This document shows positions 1 through 6,083 of a stretch of 6,083 nt of DNA, in pieces. The notes below the pieces were generated by a model. That model had not been told where the DNA came from and searched no databases. It was given only the letters and a program-made list of their open reading frames with translations. The position numbers were made by a program, and so were the translations under genes. Source of the DNA: Gemmatimonadaceae bacterium. Its GTDB lineage: Bacteria > Gemmatimonadota > Gemmatimonadetes > Gemmatimonadales > Gemmatimonadaceae. Position 1 is the first letter of the stretch. Each line of letters opens with the position of its first letter. The stretch is taken from positions 1 through 6,083 of the forward strand of contig JANYKY010000228.1 of NCBI GenBank assembly GCA_025357975.1, given 5' to 3'.

Positions 1-605
1 GACATCGGGATGCTCATCATGAAGCAGTACAGCACCTGTCCCGGATATGGAAGGCGCGGAAGCTCCGGAAGCTGGCTCGTCAACGGCCACCACATCAGCA
101 CTGCGGATGCCATGAAGATGAGGTGCTCGACGATGTGAATATCATGGTTCGCCATCGCCGCATTATAGAAATACGGCAGGTGCCAGACAGCGATAGAAAG
201 ATTGAAGATCGTGAAGCACCATGCTGGCTTCGTAATCGTCCGCGCGATGGGGCCGAGAAGCTTGTTCGCCAGCAGTGGGCGCAACATCCATCCTGACACG
301 CCGTAGATGAGCATCGGCGGCATTGCGAGAGTCAGCAACAGGTGCTGGACCATGTGCGCGCTGAACAAATAATCGTCGCTGAGATCATGTAGCGGCCCGT
401 TCAGGCAGGCAAACATCAGAAACAAGCCAGCGAAAAACGAAAACTTTCGGACGCCCCCTGGAGCTTGTTCACCCGATGGCACTTGCCTCGCGCGCCATAT
501 ATAAATCGCGCCGAGCCCGATAATTCCGATGACTGTGCTTGGGTGGATCGACCATTTTACCCAGCTCAGCTGGACAAATGGATGAAGAAGCGCGAGTACC
601 ATCAT
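1..605 (-). CDS. ctaG: Cytochrome c oxidase assembly factor CtaG (caa3_CtaG family), 3' end cut off by window
   Basis: A multi-pass membrane protein of the caa3_CtaG family, needed in Bacillus for forming active caa3 oxidase, probably in copper-centre assembly. I translated it by hand: 201 codons are open from the tandem ATG-ATG at 605-600 to the window edge with no stop, so the C-terminus is missing. Family-typical motifs are HMVQHLLL (residues 84-91), WHLP (141-144) and a His-rich stretch HDIHIVEHL (154-162) followed by MWWPL. These histidines are candidate metal ligands, which is inference. Hydrophobic segments lie near residues 22-37, 55-70, 84-103, 128-147 and 158-175, with another starting near 190. 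The start is forced: the ctaF stop codon lies two codons upstream in the same frame. No good Shine-Dalgarno is visible (only CTGGG just before ATG), so translational coupling to ctaF is plausible. Confidence 0.93.
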   Translation of the reverse strand, partial: MMVLALLHPFVQLSWVKWSIHPSTVIGIIGLGAIYIWRARQVPSGEQAPGGVRKFSFFAGLFLMFACLNGPLHDLSDDYLFSAHMVQHLLLTLAMPPMLIYGVSGWMLRPLLANKLLGPIARTITKPAWCFTIFNLSIAVWHLPYFYNAAMANHDIHIVEHLIFMASAVLMWWPLTSQLPELPRLPYPGQVLYCFMMSIPM

Positions 606-611
606 CCCAGA

Positions 612-983
612 TTACTTGCCGGGACCGAACCGCGCTACAAGCTGCCCGAACAGGAAAAGCAGCGCGATGAGAGTCGTCGCAGCGATGAACAGCGGCCCGG
701 TGAACAGCGCGCGGAAAAGCTTGTGATCGTACTTGAGATGCATGTAAAACGCGACGACGATCCCAAACTTGATTGCCGACATCGCGAGGAGCGATGGAAC
801 GAAAGCGCGCGATGCGGAGAACGAGGGGATGTAATAGATCCAGACTTCCACGACTGTGATGACCAACAGGATCAAGGCGACTTTCCAGTAGGTCGACCAG
901 CCGGGATGGTAGGCGTCATCATCGCCGTGAGCGTGATGATCTGCTACGGCAACCGGATCCGAATGAGTTGAGTCGTGTTCCAT
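612..983 (-). CDS. ctaF: Cytochrome c oxidase subunit IV, caa3 type (prokaryotic COX4 family)
   Basis: Small accessory subunit of the caa3 oxidase (also called coxD), 123 residues, close to the usual size for the family. Three membrane helices are visible near residues 33-52, 61-82 and 91-113. The loop after the second helix carries YMHLKYDHKLF (80-90), a recognisable signature of this family. The N-terminal 30 residues are hydrophilic, with six histidines (positions 3, 7, 16, 17, 19, 26) and several Asp. The role of the subunit is structural or stabilising; no cofactor is expected. The gene begins 7 bases after the ctaE stop and ends 6 bases before the ctaG start, consistent with one operon. 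The Shine-Dalgarno is weak (AGTAGG overlapping the ctaE stop). Family identity rests on size, topology, motif and position between ctaE and ctaG. Confidence 0.93.
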   Translation of the reverse strand: MEHDSTHSDPVAVADHHAHGDDDAYHPGWSTYWKVALILLVITVVEVWIYYIPSFSASRAFVPSLLAMSAIKFGIVVAFYMHLKYDHKLFRALFTGPLFIAATTLIALLFLFGQLVARFGPGK

Positions 984-990
984 CGAATGC

Positions 991-1641
991 CTACTTGATC
1001 AGGTAAACGAGCGTGAAGATCGCGATCCAGACAACGTCGACGAAATGCCAGTACAATGCGGCAATGTCGACATTGAGGGCATCCTTCGGTCCAAGTCCGC
1101 GGCGATAATCGATTGCAAGAAGCGTGAGGAGCCAGATGACTCCAGCCGTAACGTGCGCACCGTGAAATCCCGTGAGTGTAAAGAACGACGATCCAAAAAG
1201 ATTGGTGCGAATCGTGAGCCCTTCATGCACGAATGACGTAAACTCGAACGCCTGAAACCCGAGGAACGTCGTGCCCAGCAGCGCGGTCATCCACAGCCAC
1301 AGCTTGGATGAGCCGAGGATGCGGTCGCCGGTCGTGCGCTTGGGCAGCTCCTTGTTCTGGACGGCCGACAAGGCAAGCACCATCGCCAGCGACGACATGA
1401 GAAGCACGAATGTCGAGGCCGAGGTGACCGGAATATTGAGAATCGGCTTGAAGTGCTGGCCCGACGGGCTGGTCCACGCCTCGTGTGGGAAGGGGCCGAC
1501 GATGCTTCGACCCTTGTAGATGAGATAGGTCGAAATGAGCGAGACAAAGAGCATGCACTCGGAGCCAATGAATGCCCAGATTGCGATTTTCCTGCTGTCG
1601 AGACCGGTGCTCGTGTAGTGAGCTGCGGCGGGTGCTGACAT
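991..1641 (-). CDS. ctaE: Cytochrome c oxidase subunit III, five-helix caa3 form
   Basis: Subunit III (also coxC) of the haem-copper oxidase, 216 residues, an integral membrane protein that binds subunit I and supports sustained proton uptake and stability. Five helices are visible near residues 19-41, 71-93, 113-135, 152-175 and 198-215. Conserved elements are FIGSECMLF with the helix-one Glu28, FQAFEF with Glu133, GFHGAHVTAG (158-167) and YWHFVDVVWI (197-206). The protein lacks the first two helices of the seven-helix mitochondrial type. Two matching extra helices appear at the end of subunit I, as expected for caa3 oxidases. The start ATG is 3 bases after the ctaD stop; a GGAG lies 12 bases upstream inside ctaD, rather distant. 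A second hydrophobic oxidase-type family such as NorE is less likely given the operon. Confidence 0.96.
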   Translation of the reverse strand: MSAPAAAHYTSTGLDSRKIAIWAFIGSECMLFVSLISTYLIYKGRSIVGPFPHEAWTSPSGQHFKPILNIPVTSASTFVLLMSSLAMVLALSAVQNKELPKRTTGDRILGSSKLWLWMTALLGTTFLGFQAFEFTSFVHEGLTIRTNLFGSSFFTLTGFHGAHVTAGVIWLLTLLAIDYRRGLGPKDALNVDIAALYWHFVDVVWIAIFTLVYLIK

Positions 1642-1644
1642 GAT

Positions 1645-3501
1645 TTAGTGGTGCTCCGGCTCGAGCGGGCTGAGCAGCCAGCTGTAAAGTGAGACGACCA
1701 TCGAAGCTGCGCCGATGAAGATGAGAGGCTTCGCGAAGATGAGTCCGCAAAACATGATGACCATCGAGCCGGCGACGATCATCGGCTTGATCGTGTTATA
1801 TGGAAGAACGATGTGAAGCTCATCCGCCGTCTTTCCTTCCTGCGAATTGATGCGCGCGCTCTCTGCATCGCGCTCGTCGCCTTCCCACAGCGGGTAGCGC
1901 GACGTGACGGTCGGAAGGACAGCGAAATTGTACTCCGGTGGCGGCGAAGGAATCGTCCACTCGAGCGTGCCGGCTCCCCACGGATTCGCGCCTGCGATTG
2001 CGCCGTGCTTGCGGCTCTTGAGGAAGTTGTAGACGAAGATCATCGTCGCGACCGCAAGAATGTATGCGCCGATGCTCGACATCATGTTGAACGTGTCCCA
2101 GCCCTGGCCCGAGTCGTAGGTGTAAATACGGCGCGGCATTCCAAGCATCCCCGAGAAGTGCATCGGGAAGAACGTCAGGTTCATTCCAACGAAGTTCACC
2201 CAGAAGTGAATTTTGCCGAGCCCTTCGTCGAGCATGCGGCCGGTGATTTTCGGAAAGTAGAGATAGATGCCGGCGAAGATTCCCATGATCGAGCCGCCGA
2301 ACAGCACGTAATGAAAGTGCGCCACGATGAAATACGTGTCAGTCTGCTGCAGATCGGCGGGCGGCGAGGAGTGCATGACACCGGAAATACCGCCAATTGT
2401 GAACAGCGCGATGAGTCCGATGCCGAACATCATCGACGTGGTGAAGCGAAGCTGGCCCTGGGCCATCGTGGCGATCCAGTTGAAGATCTTCACGCCCGTC
2501 GGGATTGCGATGAGCATCGTCACAAGCGAGAACACGCTGTCACCGATCGGGCCCATGCCGACCGCGAACATGTGATGCGCCCACACGCCGAATCCTAGCA
2601 CGCCGATGAGCATGCCCGAGTACACCATCACCGGATAACCGAACAGCGGCTTGCTCGAGAACGTGGGGAGCACTTCGGAGACAAGTCCGAATGCCGGCAG
2701 AACCAGGATGTAGACCTCGGGATGTCCGAAGATCCAGAACAAATGCTGCCAGAGAAGCGGGTCAGCGCCAGCTGCGATTTCGTAGAACTGCGTTCCGAAG
2801 AAACGATCGAAGAGGAGAAATACGAGCGCGACCGTGATGACTGGAAACGCAAGCACGAGCAGGAACTGAACGACGAACGACATCCACGTGAACATCGGCA
2901 TGCGCATAAGCGTCATGCCGGGCGCGCGAAGATTGATAATCGTCGTAATGAAGTTGAATGCAGCCGCGAGCGATGATACGCCGAGGATCTGCAGTCCGAT
3001 CACCCAGAAATCGATGTTGAGTCCAGGCGCGAACGGCCTCGTCGACAGCGGTGCGTAGCCGAACCATCCACCGTTTGGTGCAACGTTGAACAGGATCGGC
3101 AGGGTGATGAAAATTCCGCCGAACAGATACACCCAGTAGCTGAACGCGTTAAGGCGCGGGAACGCGACGTCACGCGCTCCGATCTGCAGCGGAATGAGGA
3201 AATTGAAAAACGCTGCAGACAGTGGCATGATCGCGAGGAAGATCATCGTCGTGCCATGCATCGTGAAAAGCTGATTGTACAGCTCGGCCGATACGACATG
3301 GCCATTCGGGCCCTGAAGCTGAAGGCGGATGATCTCAGCTTCGAGTCCGCCGATCAGGAAGAACGTGAGCGCCGTGAACAGGTACAGCACACCGATCCGC
3401 TTGTGATCGACCGTGGTGAGCCAGCTCCAGATGCCTGACTGCCCCTCGTACGCTGGTGCAGCAGTCAGCGTACCGGTAGTGGGCAATGCTGTGGTAGCCA
3501 T
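1645..3501 (-). CDS. ctaD: Cytochrome c oxidase subunit I, caa3 type, A1-like proton channels
   Basis: Catalytic subunit (also coxA), 618 residues, reducing O2 to water at haem a3/CuB and pumping protons. By comparison with known oxidases, haem a ligands are His82 and His397, the haem a3 ligand is His395, and CuB ligands are His260, His309 and His310, with Tyr264 of HPEVY as the His-Tyr crosslink residue. D-channel residues Asn100, Asp111 and Asn118 and the Glu262 of GHPEV are present, as is the K-channel Lys338 in PTGVKIFNW: this is the A1 pattern. Arg457-Arg458 match the haem-propionate arginines. The usual Mg-site His before Asp388 is Thr387. After the twelve core helices comes a polar stretch (about 496-569) and two more helices (571-589, 592-611), typical of caa3 enzymes. 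An AGAGGA sits 8 bases before ATG, supporting this start. Confidence 0.98.
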   Translation of the reverse strand: MATTALPTTGTLTAAPAYEGQSGIWSWLTTVDHKRIGVLYLFTALTFFLIGGLEAEIIRLQLQGPNGHVVSAELYNQLFTMHGTTMIFLAIMPLSAAFFNFLIPLQIGARDVAFPRLNAFSYWVYLFGGIFITLPILFNVAPNGGWFGYAPLSTRPFAPGLNIDFWVIGLQILGVSSLAAAFNFITTIINLRAPGMTLMRMPMFTWMSFVVQFLLVLAFPVITVALVFLLFDRFFGTQFYEIAAGADPLLWQHLFWIFGHPEVYILVLPAFGLVSEVLPTFSSKPLFGYPVMVYSGMLIGVLGFGVWAHHMFAVGMGPIGDSVFSLVTMLIAIPTGVKIFNWIATMAQGQLRFTTSMMFGIGLIALFTIGGISGVMHSSPPADLQQTDTYFIVAHFHYVLFGGSIMGIFAGIYLYFPKITGRMLDEGLGKIHFWVNFVGMNLTFFPMHFSGMLGMPRRIYTYDSGQGWDTFNMMSSIGAYILAVATMIFVYNFLKSRKHGAIAGANPWGAGTLEWTIPSPPPEYNFAVLPTVTSRYPLWEGDERDAESARINSQEGKTADELHIVLPYNTIKPMIVAGSMVIMFCGLIFAKPLIFIGAASMVVSLYSWLLSPLEPEHH

Positions 3502-3509
3502 TCGGGAAT

Positions 3510-3515
3510 TCCTCT
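3510..3515 (-). promoter_or_regulatory. Ribosome binding site of ctaD overlapping the ctaC stop
   Basis: AGAGGA on the minus strand, 8 bases before the ctaD ATG. It overlaps the TAG stop codon of ctaC, so ribosomes ending ctaC translation would be right at the ctaD initiation site. It is the best Shine-Dalgarno in the cluster, fitting the high demand for subunit I. Confidence 0.7.
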
Positions 3516-4878
3516 ACTTCAACGACGAAAGGTAGGCGACGATGTCAGCTATCTGCTGGTCGTCGAGCCCGCCCGATGCTTTATCGATTATTCTCTTCTG
3601 GACCGGGTCCATCTCGTTCAGCCCGAGAGTCGGCATGATGATACCCGGTTTCATTTTGCGCGCGTTCTTGATCCAGAGCGCGAGGTATGCGGGCGTGTTG
3701 GGAAAACTTCCGGCGCCGAGTGTCGAGCGTGATCCGATGTGCGTCAAGTTCGGGCCAATATTGCCGACAGACGACGGATTTCCCGCGATCGCGTGGCAGC
3801 CAACGCACGCAGCGGTTGAGTAAACCTGCATTCCTCTTGCCGCAACGCCCGTCAGCCCGGGCGTGAAGTGCAGGTCACCCGGCACCGGCGTGTGCGGTTT
3901 GGCATACTCGAACTCGGGAAGATTTCGCGGAAAGGTGTATCCAGCCGGAAGGCTTGCCAGTACCGCACCAGTCGTCGGAGCGCGAGCCGCTATCGTATCA
4001 GAACCGGGAGTGGGAGTTCCGTTCGGACGCGCGATTGCCGGAGCGTTTCCACCCTCAGCACCAACACCAGACGTCTTCGGCTCGCCGCCTGAAACGGGCG
4101 TCGCCTGGCCGCCGGGAAGCGACGCGACTGTCGCGCCGTATTGCGCCGGCTTCTGCTGGCCCGCAACCCAGCTCGCAAATTCCGCCGGCTGAACCGTGAA
4201 CACGCGAAACCGCATCTTCGCGTGCGACGTTCCGCAGTATTCAGTACAGAACCCATTCCACACCGCCGACTTCATCGACGAATCCGGCGTATACCATATG
4301 TAATTGGTGCGATTCGCGATTACGTCGCGCTTGCCGCCGAGTTGCGGTGCCCAGAACGAGTGGATGACGTCATTGGAGTTCAGCTTGAAATTCACCGTGC
4401 GCCCAACCGGGAGATAAATCTCATTTGCCGTGGTGATCTTGTATTCCGGATAGCGGAACTCCCACCACCACTGATGCCCTATCACCTCGATCTGAAGGGC
4501 ACCCGCCGCAACTTTTGCCTGCGTCTTGAAGATGATGCGTACGGTCGGAACAGCGATAAAGAGCAGAATGAACGCCGGGATCATCGTCCACGTCACTTCA
4601 AGCAGCGCGTGGCCATGCGTCTGAGGCGGCTTCTCGGTCTCGGTGCCTTTTCGCCGATAGCGAAAGATTACATAAACCAGCGCGCCCTCGACGATCACGA
4701 ACACGATCGTGCCGAGCAAAAGAAGACGATTCCAGAGAAAATCGATATATCGTCCGAGCTCCGAATGCGGCTGGAACGTCGAGTTGGGATAAGTCTGGGC
4801 ACCTGCGGCAAGCGCCAGCCCGAACATTATTATCAGGCCTGGAGCTAATATCTGACGCAGGCGTGAATTGCCTTTCAT
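3514..4878 (-). CDS. coxB: Cytochrome c oxidase subunit II fused to a C-terminal cytochrome c domain (caa3 type)
   Basis: Electron-entry subunit (also ctaC), 454 residues. Residues 1-27 form a probable signal peptide ending near AGA; no lipobox Cys is present. Two membrane helices follow (about 50-74 and 95-117). The cupredoxin domain (about 127-235) has the aromatic HQWWWEFRYPE (135-145) and a complete CuA site: His173, Cys211, Glu213 (backbone), Cys215, His219 and Met222. A linker rich in Gly, Ala, Pro and Thr (about 240-310) leads to a class I cytochrome c domain with CVGCH (358-362) for covalent haem and Met415 in IMPTLGL as likely axial ligand. The fused haem domain takes electrons from the bc1-type complex or small cytochromes and passes them to CuA. 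The start has TAGGA 6 bases upstream. First gene of the oxidase operon; ctaD follows after 12 bases. Confidence 0.98.
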   Translation of the reverse strand: MKGNSRLRQILAPGLIIMFGLALAAGAQTYPNSTFQPHSELGRYIDFLWNRLLLLGTIVFVIVEGALVYVIFRYRRKGTETEKPPQTHGHALLEVTWTMIPAFILLFIAVPTVRIIFKTQAKVAAGALQIEVIGHQWWWEFRYPEYKITTANEIYLPVGRTVNFKLNSNDVIHSFWAPQLGGKRDVIANRTNYIWYTPDSSMKSAVWNGFCTEYCGTSHAKMRFRVFTVQPAEFASWVAGQQKPAQYGATVASLPGGQATPVSGGEPKTSGVGAEGGNAPAIARPNGTPTPGSDTIAARAPTTGAVLASLPAGYTFPRNLPEFEYAKPHTPVPGDLHFTPGLTGVAARGMQVYSTAACVGCHAIAGNPSSVGNIGPNLTHIGSRSTLGAGSFPNTPAYLALWIKNARKMKPGIIMPTLGLNEMDPVQKRIIDKASGGLDDQQIADIVAYLSSLK

Positions 4879-4884
4879 TCCGAG

Positions 4885-4889
4885 TCCTA
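4885..4889 (-). promoter_or_regulatory. Ribosome binding site of ctaC
   Basis: TAGGA on the minus strand, 6 bases before the ctaC ATG at 4878. The spacing is right, and the next residues encode a normal signal peptide, which supports this start. Confidence 0.6.
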
Positions 4890-4909
4890 TGGAGCCGTCG
4901 TTGCGTGAA

Positions 4910-4934
4910 GCGCTCGACGGGAGTCATCGAGCGC
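4910..4934. repeat. Perfect 8-base inverted repeat in the ctaC leader
   Basis: The arms gcgctcga (4910-4917) and tcgagcgc (4927-4934) are exact reverse complements around a 9-base spacer. The site is 31 bases upstream of the ctaC ATG, between the AT-rich patch and the Shine-Dalgarno. It could form an RNA hairpin with six G-C pairs in an eight-pair stem within the 5' leader, or be a dyad operator for a dimeric repressor or activator. No T-run follows in the transcription direction, so it is not a standard intrinsic terminator. I do not recognise the motif as any known regulator site. Confidence 0.6.
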
Positions 4935-4955
4935 CCAGGTACTTTGAAAACCGCT

Positions 4956-4977
4956 AAAAACCTAACTCTTACGAGCT
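4956..4977 (-). terminator. Possible weak terminator after aspA
   Basis: On the minus strand AGCTC (4977-4973) can pair with GAGTT (4968-4964) around a four-base loop, with one G-U pair. A run of five T follows after three bases (4960-4956). The stem is short and weak, so this may be partial or chance. It would separate aspA transcription from the oxidase operon about 30 to 50 bases after the aspA stop. Confidence 0.25.
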
Positions 4978-5006
4978 GCTATTGGGAGTCGGGAGACCCC
5001 GCAAAC

Positions 5007-6083
5007 TCAGCGCGGTGACGTCATTCCTTCAGGATCGAGCGCCCGATCGAGCTCTTCGCGCGTCATCAAGCCTCGCTCGCGTACTAACTCGTACACACCG
5101 CGCCCTGACTCCAGCGCGTCCTTTGCAATTTCTGTTGCCTTCTCATAGCCAAGCATCGGAAGGAGCGCCGTAACAATCCCAATCGAGTGCTCCACAAATT
5201 GGCGCATTCGATCGACGTTCGGCGTAATTCCGTCAACGCAGCGCTCTCGCAGAACATCGCACGCCTTCGACAGCATGATCATTCCATTGAGAAGTCTGTA
5301 CGCAATGATCGGCTCGAAAACGTTCAACTGCAGCTGCCCCGCTTCCGCAGCGAAAGTGACAGTCACGTCGCCACCGATTATGTCGAAACAGACCTGATTC
5401 ACCACTTCCGGAATCACCGGGTTCACCTTTCCCGGCATGATCGAAGAGCCCGGCTGCATCGGCGGAAGGTTTATCTCGCCAAATCCCGCGCGAGGCCCCG
5501 AGCTGAGAAGACGCAGGTCGTTGCAGATCTTCGAGAGCTTCACCGCGCAGCGCTTGAGAACTCCAGAAAGCTGAACGAATACCCCGGTGTCTGCAGTTGC
5601 TTCGACGAGATCGGGAGCCGTGATCAACTGCAGTCCGGTGATACGCGACAGGTGAATCCTCACCGCCTCGGCGTAACCCTTAGTGGACGTAATTCCCGTT
5701 CCAATTGCGGTCGCGCCCATGTTGATCTCTCGAATGAGGGCCTGAGCTTCAGTGAGCCGGTCGATGTCTTCGAGCATCGTATGCGCGAAGGCCGTAAACT
5801 CCTGCCCAAGCGTCATTGGAACCGCGTCCTGCAGCTGGGTTCGTCCCATCTTGATGTGCGGCGCGAAATCCTCGCCTTTCAATAAAAAAGCGCCGGCAAG
5901 GGCGCCCATCGCTGTCTTGAGGCCATCGATGCTCGAGTGCATCGCCAGCTTTATCGCGGTCGGATACACGTCATTCGTCGACTGGCTCAGATTGACGTGG
6001 TTATTGGGATGAACGATTTCGTAATCGCCACGGGAATGGCCGAGCAATTCCAATGCTCGATTTGCGATCACCTCGTTCGCGTT
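5007..6083 (-). CDS. aspA: Aspartate ammonia-lyase (aspartase), N-terminus cut off by window
   Basis: Cytoplasmic enzyme of the aspartase/fumarase superfamily, converting L-aspartate to fumarate and ammonia. The visible part is 358 residues, beginning NANEVIANRALE. By alignment from memory to E. coli AspA, about 105 N-terminal residues lie beyond the window; the GTG at 6071 is internal and not a start. Conserved blocks are QSTND (fragment 34-38), KMGRTQLQDAVPMTLGQEF (78-95 approximately) and the superfamily signature GSSIMPGKVNPV (212-223), holding the catalytic Ser213, Lys219 and Asn221. GRTQ rather than the GRTH usual in class II fumarases, with SKICNDLRLLSSGPRAG and EAGQLQLN, favours aspartase over fumarase FumC. 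The C-terminus stops at DPEGMTSPR, shorter than in E. coli AspA. Only this copy is visible, so its own promoter and operon partners cannot be judged. Confidence 0.93.
   Translation of the reverse strand, partial: NANEVIANRALELLGHSRGDYEIVHPNNHVNLSQSTNDVYPTAIKLAMHSSIDGLKTAMGALAGAFLLKGEDFAPHIKMGRTQLQDAVPMTLGQEFTAFAHTMLEDIDRLTEAQALIREINMGATAIGTGITSTKGYAEAVRIHLSRITGLQLITAPDLVEATADTGVFVQLSGVLKRCAVKLSKICNDLRLLSSGPRAGFGEINLPPMQPGSSIMPGKVNPVIPEVVNQVCFDIIGGDVTVTFAAEAGQLQLNVFEPIIAYRLLNGMIMLSKACDVLRERCVDGITPNVDRMRQFVEHSIGIVTALLPMLGYEKATEIAKDALESGRGVYELVRERGLMTREELDRALDPEGMTSPR

Larger units (their letters stand above)
4879..5006 (-). promoter_or_regulatory. Non-coding leader of the oxidase operon
   Basis: This 128-base gap between aspA and ctaC is the only sizeable non-coding stretch. 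Reading toward ctaC it holds a GC-rich part just after the aspA stop, a weak stem with a T-run, an AT-rich patch (about 4941-4970), a perfect inverted repeat and a Shine-Dalgarno. The AT-rich patch is the most likely promoter location for the oxidase operon, but I found no convincing -35/-10 pair with proper spacing, so no promoter hexamers are called. A promoter here is inferred from the change of function and the gap size. Confidence 0.45.

Noticed and set aside
465..971. Plus-strand open frame of 168 codons spanning the ctaF-ctaG junction
   Set aside because: It covers parts of two well-supported minus-strand genes and gives a charged, featureless protein.
1813..2598. Long plus-strand open frame (261 codons) opposite ctaD
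   Set aside because: It is antisense to highly conserved subunit I coding sequence. The product is rich in Arg, Asp, Glu and His with no recognisable domain, as expected from the reverse strand of GC-biased codons.
4141..4848. Plus-strand open frame of 235 codons opposite ctaC
   Set aside because: Antisense shadow of the CuA and membrane domains of subunit II; Arg-rich product with no domain and no plausible upstream signals.
4919..4990. Direct repeat gggagtc at 4919-4925 and 4984-4990
   Set aside because: Only seven bases, one copy inside the inverted-repeat spacer and one near the aspA end; chance is the simplest explanation.
4983..5002. Possible hairpin in GGGGTCTCCCGACTCCC just after the aspA stop
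   Set aside because: Only a three-pair stem can form cleanly and no T-run follows directly.
5187..5885. Plus-strand open frame of 232 codons opposite aspA
   Set aside because: Antisense shadow of a strongly conserved enzyme; no family resemblance.
5007..6083. Class II fumarase (FumC) as identity for the right-hand gene
   Set aside because: The GRTQLQDAVPMTLGQEF and SKICNDLRLLSSGPRAG blocks match AspA more closely; fumarases usually have GRTH at this site.

Overview
All genes in this window lie on the minus strand, so the biological reading direction is from high to low coordinates. The right end holds the C-terminal three quarters of aspartate ammonia-lyase (aspA, 6083 to 5007). A 128-base non-coding gap follows (5006 to 4879). 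Then comes a tightly packed terminal oxidase operon: subunit II with a fused cytochrome c domain (ctaC/coxB), subunit I (ctaD/coxA), subunit III (ctaE/coxC), subunit IV (ctaF/coxD) and the assembly factor ctaG, which runs off the left end. Gaps between the oxidase genes are only 3 to 12 bases, so they are very probably one transcript.

The gene order ctaC-D-E-F-G, the cytochrome c domain on subunit II, the two extra C-terminal helices on subunit I and the short five-helix subunit III together identify a caa3-type, A-family haem-copper oxidase, as in the Bacillus ctaCDEFG cluster. Subunits I to IV form the membrane complex. Electrons pass from the haem c of CtaC to its CuA centre, then to haem a and the haem a3/CuB site of CtaD, where O2 is reduced to water while protons are pumped. 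CtaG is an assembly protein of the same system. The aspartase deaminates aspartate to fumarate, which feeds the TCA cycle; its placement next to the oxidase may be incidental.

The organism is an aerobic bacterium with a moderately GC-rich genome. The protein style (caa3 oxidase with a TDTYF motif in subunit I and a long Ala/Gly/Pro/Thr linker in subunit II) feels like Gemmatimonadota or a similar soil lineage such as Acidobacteriota. This is an impression from memory and not a computed placement.

This is mainly a well-understood respiratory region. I saw no mobile element, CRISPR array, RNA gene or clearly undescribed system. The points worth a second look are a perfect 8-base inverted repeat in the ctaC leader, a Thr in place of the usual Mg-site His in subunit I, and ctaF and ctaG lying in the same frame separated by a single stop codon.
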